From contig NZ_AKJZ01000009.1 of assembly GCF_000282055.1 (NCBI RefSeq), positions 1 to 64,000 on the forward strand: a stretch of 64,000 bases of DNA, given 5' to 3'. Of this stretch, positions 35,847-42,718 are shown piece by piece. The DNA is from Flavobacterium sp. CF136. Lineage in GTDB: Bacteria; Bacteroidota; Bacteroidia; Flavobacteriales; Flavobacteriaceae. The notes beneath the pieces were generated by a model that saw nothing but the letters and a program-made list of their open reading frames with translations, ran no database searches and was not told where the DNA came from. The position numbers and the translations under genes were made by a program. The first letter of the stretch is position 1. Each line of letters starts with the position of its first letter.

Positions 35847-36150
35847 TTTTAAAATCTTTTTTAATAAGCTCAATTATATCATCACATTCCATAGTGTCAA
35901 ATAGGTGTAATTCTTCATCATATGGAAATATTTCAAATTCTATATAAAAAAATTCTAAAACCCAAAAATATAGTTTTGTATGTTCCTGAATAAAATCAAG
36001 AGTGTTCCTATCAAATTTTGAAATTTTAGCAAGGTTATTTTTTGACAGATCATTTAATGCATAGTTAAAATACCCTATAGACGCATCTAGTTCTCTTATA
36101 GATTGAAATAAATTTTTACAGGAATCAAGGTATTTATTAACTGTGCTCAT
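35836..36150 (-). CDS. Hypothetical leftward cassette protein
   Basis: A 104-aa acidic helical protein (NKYLDSCKNLFQSIRELDAS at the start) with no known family. It overlaps the upstream membrane-protein gene by 4 bp, so both are on one leftward transcript. It lies inside an otherwise rightward tail module, like a lysogenic-conversion or moron cassette. Confidence 0.6.
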   Translation of the reverse strand: MSTVNKYLDSCKNLFQSIRELDASIGYFNYALNDLSKNNLAKISKFDRNTLDFIQEHTKLYFWVLEFFYIEFEIFPYDEELHLFDTMECDDIIELIKKDFKNGK

Positions 36151-36347
36151 TTTTTAAAATCTTTAAATTGTTTGCCATCTACATACACACTTCTATTGTC
36201 ATGATAATGGTGATGATGTACTATTGTAGTTGAACGATCAACATAGCTTGAATCACTTTTATTTGTAAATATGGCATTACCCAATAGCTTACCAATTAGC
36301 GTACAACCGCCAACAACAACGAAAAAAAGTATAATTAGTTGAATCAT
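36147..36347 (-). CDS. Small membrane protein with His-rich segment
   Basis: A 66-aa protein with one N-terminal hydrophobic helix (IQLIILFFVVVGGCTLIGKLL) containing a Cys, followed by a short soluble part with TTIVHHHHYHDNRS, a possible metal-binding stretch. It is the promoter-proximal gene of the leftward cassette. A -7-like TAACTTTG (minus strand, 36353-36360) lies just upstream, implying a nearly leaderless message. Role unknown. Confidence 0.6.
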   Translation of the reverse strand: MIQLIILFFVVVGGCTLIGKLLGNAIFTNKSDSSYVDRSTTIVHHHHYHDNRSVYVDGKQFKDFKK

Positions 36348-36352
36348 AAAAG

Positions 36353-36360
36353 CAAAGTTA
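36353..36360 (-). promoter_or_regulatory. Candidate -7 element of the leftward cassette
   Basis: On the minus strand this reads TAACTTTG (TAnnTTTG), only 5 bp from the start codon at 36347. No clear -33 TTG is present. Confidence 0.4.
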
Positions 36361-36387
36361 TTAAAAATTAAAGTTTTAACTAATTCA

Positions 36388-36420
36388 TTTATCTATTTAG
36401 AATTATTATAAATAGATAAA
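36388..36420. promoter_or_regulatory. 12-bp perfect inverted repeat at the tail-fiber promoter
   Basis: TTTATCTATTTA (36388-36399) and TAAATAGATAAA (36409-36420) are perfect inverted arms with a 9-nt spacer. The right arm ends exactly 7 nt before the -7 box, as in the 21.2 kb site. It lies between divergent cassette and fiber genes, so one regulator could serve both. Confidence 0.65.
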
Positions 36421-36427
36421 AAATATT

Positions 36428-36435
36428 TACATTTG
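36428..36435 (+). promoter_or_regulatory. -7 element of the tail-fiber/lysis operon promoter
   Basis: TACATTTG is the same octamer as the capsid-operon promoter and is also followed by TT. It is 18 bp before the fiber ATG at 36454. No -33 TTG is present. Confidence 0.65.
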
Positions 36436-36453
36436 TTGAATAAATTTTTCATC

Positions 36454-38247
36454 ATGAGTTTTCAAACATTTGTAACTGAACGTTTAGCTGCACTTACGGC
36501 AATGCTTAATGCAACTTCTAATAATGCAAAAAAAATTGATGAATTAGAGCCTCAGGACACAATTAATCCTGCATCCAGAATCCATGTATCTATTGACGGA
36601 GTTTCACAAAGAATAAGTATTCAGCAGTTAATTGATATTTTAAATTCAGGGAACTACGATATGTTAGTTTCAATTGGCGAAATAACTTTAGATGGTAATG
36701 AAATTACAATACCTGCAGATGCTGTTTGGAGGATTTCAGATGTGTATTATGGCAATATTTCACCTATTGAAATCACAATTCCATATTGTGCTACCGGTTT
36801 GCAGCGAAAAGATATTTTAGTCGCTAATACCTCTAATAATATAGTTTTGGTTCAGGGAGATGAAACTGCTGGAATAACTTTCAGACCTAATATCCCAATA
36901 AATACAGTTTTAGTAACTGAATTAGATGTAACAGATTCAAGTGTTGGAGATCCAACTCCACCAATCACAGGAGATAATTTTGTTGATAGATTTTCAAATC
37001 AAGATATAGAAGGAGAAAAGACTTTTAGGCAAATTACAAAGTTCAGATCTGATGCAACAGATAGTTATACGGCTATTTTTGAAGATTTTTTCAGGTTTTA
37101 TAAAAACCAAGAATCTGAAGATAATGGAAGTGTCTCAATTACTGCTGTTAGTGATGTAATTGGAGATTATATACAGCAACTTCAAGGTAAAGATGGTATT
37201 ATTGCTTTAATGGAAGATGTTGACTTGAAAGTTGATAAAGTTACCGGAAAAGGACTAAGTACAGAAGATTATACAACCGCTGAAAAGAATAAAGTATCGT
37301 TCATTACAATTACTCAAGCGGTTAATTTAGATGATATTGAGACTCGTGTAAATGAGTTGGATGCAGCTGTTGTGCTTAAAGGAACTTGGGATCAGACTAC
37401 TGGAGTATTTCCAGGTTCAGGAGTTGCACAAGCTGGCTGGAGTTATTTAGTTAATGGTGTAACTGAAACTACTATTGACGGAGTTAAATTTAACAATGGT
37501 GACAGAATAATTGCTGTTGTGGATAATGCGAGTACTTCTACTTATGCTTCAAATTGGTATTTAGCTGATTACACAGACAGAGTTAATACTGTAGCGGGTA
37601 GGACAGGAAATGTAGTTATCACTTCTTCTGATTTATCAGATTTCAATTCTGCTGTTAATGCCTTAATAACTTCAGCAATTTCAGGTAAAGAAAATACTTC
37701 AAATAAAACTGGAACGGTTGTCGGAAATGAAGCTTCTACATCTTTGTATTTACACATTGCTGGGGCAATTGCATATTTTCAACAAAAATTAACTGATTCA
37801 ATATTCGGAACTTTTGTAAATTCTTTAACATCAAAAACTACTCCTGTTGATGCCGATAGTATTTCAGTAGTTGATTCAGCTGATTCTAATAAACAAAAAA
37901 AGGTTTCTCTCACTAATTTTAAAGCATTTTTTAAAACTTACAACGACAATCTTTATTCTCCAAGATATACGCCAGTAGTAATAATAAGCGGAAATACCAC
38001 TTTGGATGATACTCATAACGGAAAGGTTCTTTTGCTTACAGGATCTTATACAGTTACACTTCCTAATGGATTGGCAACTAATTTCGGAGTTACAATTGCA
38101 ACAAAAGCGAGTTGTACTTTAACAATGTCACTTGGGGGCTCAGTAACATTGCTTAACAATGTTGGTACCACAATGGCAGAAAAACTAAGCTGTACTTTTT
38201 TAAATACTGGAAATTCGAACGAATATTTAACGGCTGGAACTATTTAA
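36454..38247 (+). CDS. Tail fiber / host-recognition protein
   Basis: A 597-aa protein; an upstream in-frame TTG at 36433 lies within the promoter, so the ATG at 36454 is used. The N-terminal part starts MSFQTFVTERLAALTAML. The middle has a phage-fiber block (LKGTWDQTTGVFP, then NGDRIIAVVDNAST, NWYLADYTD and VAGRTGNVVITSSDLSDF) that recurs in many tail fibers, followed by beta-rich repeats. It probably trimerises and contacts the host surface. It begins the second late operon. Confidence 0.8.
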   Translation: MSFQTFVTERLAALTAMLNATSNNAKKIDELEPQDTINPASRIHVSIDGVSQRISIQQLIDILNSGNYDMLVSIGEITLDGNEITIPADAVWRISDVYYGNISPIEITIPYCATGLQRKDILVANTSNNIVLVQGDETAGITFRPNIPINTVLVTELDVTDSSVGDPTPPITGDNFVDRFSNQDIEGEKTFRQITKFRSDATDSYTAIFEDFFRFYKNQESEDNGSVSITAVSDVIGDYIQQLQGKDGIIALMEDVDLKVDKVTGKGLSTEDYTTAEKNKVSFITITQAVNLDDIETRVNELDAAVVLKGTWDQTTGVFPGSGVAQAGWSYLVNGVTETTIDGVKFNNGDRIIAVVDNASTSTYASNWYLADYTDRVNTVAGRTGNVVITSSDLSDFNSAVNALITSAISGKENTSNKTGTVVGNEASTSLYLHIAGAIAYFQQKLTDSIFGTFVNSLTSKTTPVDADSISVVDSADSNKQKKVSLTNFKAFFKTYNDNLYSPRYTPVVIISGNTTLDDTHNGKVLLLTGSYTVTLPNGLATNFGVTIATKASCTLTMSLGGSVTLLNNVGTTMAEKLSCTFLNTGNSNEYLTAGTI

Positions 38248-38249
38248 TT

Positions 38250-38999
38250 ATGAATTTATTTCAAAGACAAATATTAGGCAATAAAAAAGGAATTAACGCT
38301 TCTTTGTCAGCATATTATAAGCTGGATGGAAACGCAAATGAATCAACAGGTTTAAGTCCTAACGGATCAGCTACAGGAATTGATTATGTTGCTGGAAAAA
38401 CAGGGAGTGCGGCCAGATTTGATAGTTCAACTGATAGAATAGATATAGCCGACACAAATAGTTTTTCATTTACTGACGGAGTGAATGATCTTGCTTTTTC
38501 TATGTCTATGTGGGTAAATTTTACAGTTTTTACTGTAGCAATAAGTGGGAGTACTTATGGTAATTGGTTAATAAATAAACGAGGTACAGGTACGAATAAT
38601 GAATGGCAGCTTGTGTTGCACGAGGGAGAATTAAAGTTTTTTAAGTTTAATGCTTCCGGTTCTATTTATCAGGGTATAAAAATGGCGAATCCTTTTTCTT
38701 TAAATACTTGGTATAATTTAGTTTATACAGATGATGGATCTAAAACAAATGCTGGGATGAAATTTTATATAAACAGTGTTTTACAAACTGTTTCAAATAA
38801 TAATAGTGGCACATATACTGGAATGACAAATGGCACAAATGGCGTTAGGATAGGTTTGAATTCTTGGGATTTATCAAGCCCTTATTTGAGACATCAGGGA
38901 TATATAGAAGAAGTAGGTGTTTCTAAAAATAAAGCGTTGAATCAGTCTGAAATAGACTATGTATATAACGGAGGTAATAGTAGAACTTATCCATATTAA
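38250..38999 (+). CDS. LamG / concanavalin-like jellyroll protein
   Basis: A 249-aa protein with a laminin-G-like jellyroll domain: AYYKLDGNANESTGLSPNG, then TGSAARFDS, MSMWVNF, WQLVLHEGELKFF and YNLVYTDDGSKTN all fit the strand order, ending with the common SEIDYVYNGG. Such domains bind carbohydrates, so this is likely a receptor-binding part of the fiber. Gap to the fiber gene is 2 bp. Confidence 0.85.
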   Translation: MNLFQRQILGNKKGINASLSAYYKLDGNANESTGLSPNGSATGIDYVAGKTGSAARFDSSTDRIDIADTNSFSFTDGVNDLAFSMSMWVNFTVFTVAISGSTYGNWLINKRGTGTNNEWQLVLHEGELKFFKFNASGSIYQGIKMANPFSLNTWYNLVYTDDGSKTNAGMKFYINSVLQTVSNNNSGTYTGMTNGTNGVRIGLNSWDLSSPYLRHQGYIEEVGVSKNKALNQSEIDYVYNGGNSRTYPY

Positions 39000-39002
39000 A
39001 TT

Positions 39003-39377
39003 ATGATACAAACAAAGGAGATTATCTTGTATTATTCAAGAAGTCAAAAATCAGGAAAAATAAGAATAGAATTGACAAATCCAATTGTTGACCAATCAGG
39101 AGCAACAACGTTCACAGTTACTGATTGGGTTGTGGATGAGGACGGAAATAAAACATATCGTGATTCCAAATCGGTAACTAAAACTGCTGACGAAATTAAT
39201 TATTTAGATTCTTACATCGAAGATAATTTCCCAGAAGTTTTATTGCTGCCAAAAACGGAACGAGAGCGCAAAAAAATGAAAATAGGTTTGATGCTCGACA
39301 CTCAGACAAATTTACTAGATAGCGGAAATACTATCTATGGACTAACACCAATTGATTGGGAATTCACAGCAGAATGA
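39003..39377 (+). CDS. Hypothetical phage protein after the fiber genes
   Basis: A 124-aa protein, beta-rich at the start (KEIILYYSRSQKSGKIRIEL) with a basic helix near the middle (KTERERKKMKIGLML). No family recognised. Its TGA overlaps the next ATG (39374) as ATGA, so it belongs to the fiber-lysis operon. Possibly a fiber chaperone or small structural protein. Confidence 0.6.
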   Translation: MIQTKEIILYYSRSQKSGKIRIELTNPIVDQSGATTFTVTDWVVDEDGNKTYRDSKSVTKTADEINYLDSYIEDNFPEVLLLPKTERERKKMKIGLMLDTQTNLLDSGNTIYGLTPIDWEFTAE

Positions 39378-39769
39378 AAAAACTAATAATCGAAATCGGA
39401 CTTTTTATAATGGCAATTTTAATATTTCCATTACTATTTGTAGTAGGTATAATTTATACCTGCGGTAAACACATATGGAAATTGGATTATTCCTTTTCAA
39501 AACAGTTTACTCCAATCCTGAGAAGTGTAAATCTAATTTTAGATGGTCTGGCAAATGCTGGGGCTGGTGAGTTGTTGAATGATTGTTTTAAGATTACAGG
39601 ATCTATTAAATATGGCAAGTGGTATCAAACCATATCGGCTGTAACAGGATTAATTTTATTACATATAAAAGATACCAAAATGCGTATTTTTTTAGACAAA
39701 GTACTTGGAAAGAATCATTGTGTTGATGCTGTTAGTATTGAAGATAAATTTTACCACGAAAATAATTAA
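39374..39769 (+). CDS. Small membrane protein in lysis cassette
   Basis: A 131-aa protein with one strong N-terminal transmembrane segment (LIIEIGLFIMAILIFPLLFV) and a mostly hydrophobic, basic remainder. The ATG at 39374 is preferred because it gives an ATGA junction; an in-frame TTG lies 18 bp earlier. It is next to the holin, so a lysis-related role is plausible. Confidence 0.62.
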   Translation: MKKLIIEIGLFIMAILIFPLLFVVGIIYTCGKHIWKLDYSFSKQFTPILRSVNLILDGLANAGAGELLNDCFKITGSIKYGKWYQTISAVTGLILLHIKDTKMRIFLDKVLGKNHCVDAVSIEDKFYHENN

Positions 39770-39773
39770 GCAT

Positions 39774-40370
39774 ATGGATATTTCTAATTATATAAACTAT
39801 TTGGCAAAGCCTTTACTGACTGCTAAAAAAGTAAGCACAACATCAAAAGGAATTGCCCTTTCAATTCCTACTCTTGCATTAATATCGACTTTACATATTG
39901 AAAAACAAGTATTAATGCTTTTGGGAGTTTTATTAATTATAGATTTTTTAACGGGGATTTTGGTTTCATTTAAAATTGCAAAAGATGCCGCAAAAAAGAA
40001 AGGGCAATTTGCTACGAAAGATACTACGGATCATAAATATTTTGCACGTTTACTTTTTAAGATAAAGTTTTATTATAATGTGATTGAAAGTGAAAAATTA
40101 CGTCTTTCGTTGCTAAAAATGACCATGTATATGTTTGCTATAATTGGAACTAAAACAATTCAAAGCATGTTTAAGATAAAGTCGTTTCTGCTTTCTTTTT
40201 CTGATGAAAAGTGGACAATAACAATTGTTGTAATAGCTATATGCTGTGTTTTTGAAGTTCATTCAATTGTTATGGAGAATGTGAAAAAATTGGGTTATGA
40301 TTTAATTGATAAAATATTTTCAGTTTTCAGGTCTTATAAAGAAATTAAAAAAGAATTTAAAGAAGAATAA
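39774..40370 (+). CDS. Probable phage holin
   Basis: A 198-aa membrane protein from the ATG at 39774. It has several hydrophobic segments (IALSIPTLALIST, VLMLLGVLLIIDFLTGILVSF, MYMFAIIGTK, ITIVVIAICCVF). The block LIIDFLTGILVSFKIAKDA is the signature-like part of the toxin-secretion/phage-lysis holin family. It should form holes in the inner membrane at lysis. It precedes the endolysin gene by 2 bp. Confidence 0.8.
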   Translation: MDISNYINYLAKPLLTAKKVSTTSKGIALSIPTLALISTLHIEKQVLMLLGVLLIIDFLTGILVSFKIAKDAAKKKGQFATKDTTDHKYFARLLFKIKFYYNVIESEKLRLSLLKMTMYMFAIIGTKTIQSMFKIKSFLLSFSDEKWTITIVVIAICCVFEVHSIVMENVKKLGYDLIDKIFSVFRSYKEIKKEFKEE

Positions 40371-40372
40371 TT

Positions 40373-40813
40373 ATGAACGAAATAATAAGAATAGCGGAAA
40401 AAGAAATTGGACAAACAGAAAAGCCAGCCAATTCAAATAAAACTAAATATAGTAAATGGTTTGGACTTGATGGTGTTGCTTGGTGTGGAATTTTCGTAAG
40501 TTGGTGTTATGCTCAGGCAGGTTTTATGTTACCAAAAATTGGATTTTCAAAAGGATATGCCGGATGTCAAACGGCTGTAGCATACTTTAAAAAAATGAAT
40601 CAAATAACCAGTACACCGGTTGAAGGTGATATTGTATTTTTTGATTGGAATTCAGACGGAAGATATGATCATACCGGTATATTTGTAAGGTGGCTAACAT
40701 CCGACACATTTGAAACAATTGAGGGTAATACGGCTGTCGGAAATGATAGTAACGGCGGTTCGGTTATGAGAAGAAACCGAAATAAGAAAACTGCAATTTT
40801 CGTTCATCCATGA
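40373..40813 (+). CDS. CHAP-domain endolysin
   Basis: A 146-aa peptidoglycan hydrolase. The catalytic Cys38 lies in AWCGIFVSWCYAQAG and His100 in RYDHTGIF; EGNTAV at 117-122 fits the third active-site position. No signal peptide or cell-wall-binding domain is present, consistent with release through the holin. It starts 2 bp after the holin and its TGA overlaps the spanin-like ATG. Confidence 0.9.
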   Translation: MNEIIRIAEKEIGQTEKPANSNKTKYSKWFGLDGVAWCGIFVSWCYAQAGFMLPKIGFSKGYAGCQTAVAYFKKMNQITSTPVEGDIVFFDWNSDGRYDHTGIFVRWLTSDTFETIEGNTAVGNDSNGGSVMRRNRNKKTAIFVHP

Positions 40814-41430
40814 TTACGTTAAGTTTGATTTGGAAAAATATAAAATACATCGCAGTAATTGCTTTAGTGATTGCTGTGGTTTGGTTTTATAAAGATTATC
40901 AGTTCCAAAAATTAGAAAATTCCAGGCAAACCGAAAATGCAAGCCAGTTACGAAAGTCTGATAGTTTGCGTTTTACAACTCAAATTTTGACGGCTAACGA
41001 GATTAAAGATTATCTTCAGTATCAAAATTCAGATTTAAAAAAGAAGCTTGATAATGCCGGTATAAAAGTAAGCCGAATTGAAAGCATTGTTTCTAATTCT
41101 TATAAATATCGTGATACTTCAAAGCGCGAAACTGATGTGTCTGGGTTGGTAGCTGCAATCAAAAACAGTATTCCGAAAGAACAAACCTGGAGCGACACAA
41201 CTAAATGTCTAACTGTTGATGGAATTGTTTCGTTTGATGGACAGAAATTGAAAGTTGTGGTGAATGATCGTGAATTTAAAAATAAGTCTGATGCTGTTGC
41301 TTATTGGGAGCGCCGACAATGGAAATTTTTAGGAATTAAAACCCGGTTATTTGGTAAAAAGGAATTTACATCAATAAATTTTGATGAGTGTGGCGAAAGC
41401 AGGGTGATGAAAATTGAAAAGAAAAAATAG
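40810..41430 (+). CDS. Spanin-like membrane-anchored coiled-coil protein
   Basis: A 206-aa protein with an N-terminal transmembrane anchor (YIAVIALVIAVVWFYKDYQF) followed by a periplasmic coiled coil and a small C-terminal domain (VDGIVSFDGQKLKVVVND). Topology and position after holin and endolysin fit an inner-membrane spanin or Rz-like protein, though no partner lipoprotein is overlapping. Confidence 0.7.
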   Translation: MITLSLIWKNIKYIAVIALVIAVVWFYKDYQFQKLENSRQTENASQLRKSDSLRFTTQILTANEIKDYLQYQNSDLKKKLDNAGIKVSRIESIVSNSYKYRDTSKRETDVSGLVAAIKNSIPKEQTWSDTTKCLTVDGIVSFDGQKLKVVVNDREFKNKSDAVAYWERRQWKFLGIKTRLFGKKEFTSINFDECGESRVMKIEKKK

Positions 41431-41480
41431 CGGGATCCGAAAAGCTAATGAGTAGGAGTGAATAAATAAATATAAAAGTT

Positions 41481-41705
41481 ATGCCAGTAGTAAGAGCAAA
41501 ATTCGTTTGTGAATCAGTTACAAATTTCGAAGGAAGTAAAACAGCTAAATTAAGAGCAGTATATGGAACTGCTGAAGAAAATGCGGATTTCACAAAATAT
41601 ACCCCTAATGGCAGTATAGAGGTGAATATTACAAATGATGCGCCAGCGGACGGAGTGTTTAAACCGGGTAAAAACTACTTTGTAGATTTTACAGAAATAG
41701 AATAG
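41481..41705 (+). CDS. Hypothetical small phage protein
   Basis: A 74-aa protein beginning MPVVRAKFVCESVTNFEG, with 'AVYGTAEENADFTKYTPNGS' in the middle; this is a small beta-rich family common in Bacteroidota prophages, function unknown to me. It is the last gene of the lysis operon, followed by a strong terminator. Confidence 0.7.
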   Translation: MPVVRAKFVCESVTNFEGSKTAKLRAVYGTAEENADFTKYTPNGSIEVNITNDAPADGVFKPGKNYFVDFTEIE

Positions 41706-41732
41706 TTTTATTGTTTTTTGGTTAGTTAATTG

Positions 41733-41761
41733 AAGCGTTTCAGAAATGAAGCGCTTTTTTA
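41733..41761 (+). terminator. Intrinsic terminator after the lysis operon
   Basis: AAGCGTTTCA and TGAAGCGCTT pair over ten base pairs (one G-T) around a GAAA tetraloop, followed by a T tract. It insulates the HicAB operon from late transcription. Confidence 0.88.
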
Positions 41762-41786
41762 TTTTAAAATATTTTAAAAAAAACAC

Positions 41787-41826
41787 TATAACAATATTGT
41801 TATATAACAATATTGTTATATATTTG
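41787..41826 (+). promoter_or_regulatory. hicAB promoter with two overlapping 18-bp palindromic operators
   Basis: Two perfect copies of the palindrome TATAACAATATTGTTATA occupy 41787-41804 and 41803-41820 (overlapping by TA). They overlay a promoter: TTG at 41797-41799, 19 bp, then TATATTTG at 41819-41826. HicB-type antitoxins with HTH domains repress their own promoter, so this is the likely autoregulatory operator. Confidence 0.85.
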
Positions 41827-41878
41827 TTGAGTAATAAGGAAGTTCTTTAAAATATTGTCTAACCTAAAACCAATTTAA

Positions 41879-42067
41879 ATGGCATCAGTCAATGAGTTAT
41901 TAAAAATACTCACAAAAGATGGTTGGTATCTACATAGGAGCGGTGCAAACCATGATTTATATAGACATGCCAACAAGCCGGGTCAACTTACCATACCAAG
42001 ACATGGGAGTAAAGAAATGGCAAACGGTACTTTAAACAGTATCTTAAAATCAGCAGGGCTTAAATAG
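41879..42067 (+). CDS. hicA: HicA-type toxin (mRNA interferase)
   Basis: A 62-aa dsRBD-like protein with the family hallmarks: KDGWYLHRSGANHDLYRH with the catalytic His near residue 26, the LTIPRHGSKEMANGTL block, and a final helix ending SAGLK. HicA cleaves mRNA and is inhibited by HicB. It is the first gene of the pair, as in most hicAB loci. Confidence 0.9.
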   Translation: MASVNELLKILTKDGWYLHRSGANHDLYRHANKPGQLTIPRHGSKEMANGTLNSILKSAGLK

Positions 42068-42113
42068 TCCTGTTGATTTTTAAAAACCAAAAAAAACAAT
42101 CACAAAAAGTATT

Positions 42114-42524
42114 ATGAAAGCAAAAAAAAGCAGGATAACAGTCATAATCGAGAAAACTAATACCGGTTTTTCCGCTTATGCAAAAGAAACAAATGGATTA
42201 GCTACAGTCGGGAGTAGCATATCTGAATTAAAAGAAAATTTTAACGAAGTCCTTCAATATCATGTAGAGTATTTACAGGAAAAAGGAGAAACCGTTACGA
42301 TAGGAGATTTTGAATTATCCTATGAGATAGATTTAGAGCAAGTATTTGATTATTTCAATGTGATTAATAAATCTGCTTTTGCAGAACATTATGCAGAAAT
42401 AAATCAAAGTTTATTCCGACAATACACAAAAGGATTAGCACCTTTATCTGGAGATAAAATGGAGCAAATATCCAAAGGATTACACAAATTAGCAAATGAA
42501 CTTAGCGATTTAACTTTGGTATAA
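42114..42524 (+). CDS. hicB: HicB-type antitoxin with HTH domain
   Basis: A 136-aa protein. The N-terminal domain (ITVIIEKTNTGFSAYAKETN, then LATVGSSISELKEN) is the partial RNase-H fold of HicB that binds HicA. The C-terminal part (NQSLFRQYTKGLAPLSGD) is a helix-turn-helix suited to the upstream palindromes. It lies 46 bp after hicA. A weak hairpin in that gap may tune the ratio of the two. Confidence 0.88.
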   Translation: MKAKKSRITVIIEKTNTGFSAYAKETNGLATVGSSISELKENFNEVLQYHVEYLQEKGETVTIGDFELSYEIDLEQVFDYFNVINKSAFAEHYAEINQSLFRQYTKGLAPLSGDKMEQISKGLHKLANELSDLTLV

Positions 42525-42570
42525 AAGTTGACAAGACAATATTTTATAACTTATTATTACAATTAATAAT

Positions 42571-42600
42571 GAAAAAGCGACCACTAACGGCCGCTTTTTC
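42571..42600. terminator. Terminator between convergent hicAB and integrase genes
   Basis: GAAAAAGCG and CGCTTTTTC pair perfectly over nine base pairs, with an inner CC/GG pair after one mismatch, and T and A tracts lie on both sides. It serves the rightward hicAB operon and, in the other direction, overlaps the end of the leftward 44-aa gene. Confidence 0.82.
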
Positions 42601-42718
42601 TTTTTTTCCAGCTATCGTTATGATATTTATTGCTTGGATTTCCTTTAAATTTATTCCAAAGTATAGTAAATACTAAAGCGAGTATTATTAATGAGATTAT
42701 GATATCAGGTATTTCCAT
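42584..42718 (-). CDS. 44-aa membrane peptide coupled to the integrase gene
   Basis: The ATG at 42718 overlaps the integrase TAA (TAATG), and the 44-aa frame has one hydrophobic helix (IIISLIILALVFTILW) followed by a basic tail ending KKRKSGR. The frame ends inside the terminator stem. Coupling and the typical single-span topology support it. Function unknown. Confidence 0.5.
   Translation of the reverse strand: MEIPDIIISLIILALVFTILWNKFKGNPSNKYHNDSWKKRKSGR

Noticed and set aside
36454..38999. Diversity-generating retroelement acting on the fiber/LamG genes
   Set aside because: No reverse transcriptase gene and no adenine-rich template/variable repeat pair was seen.
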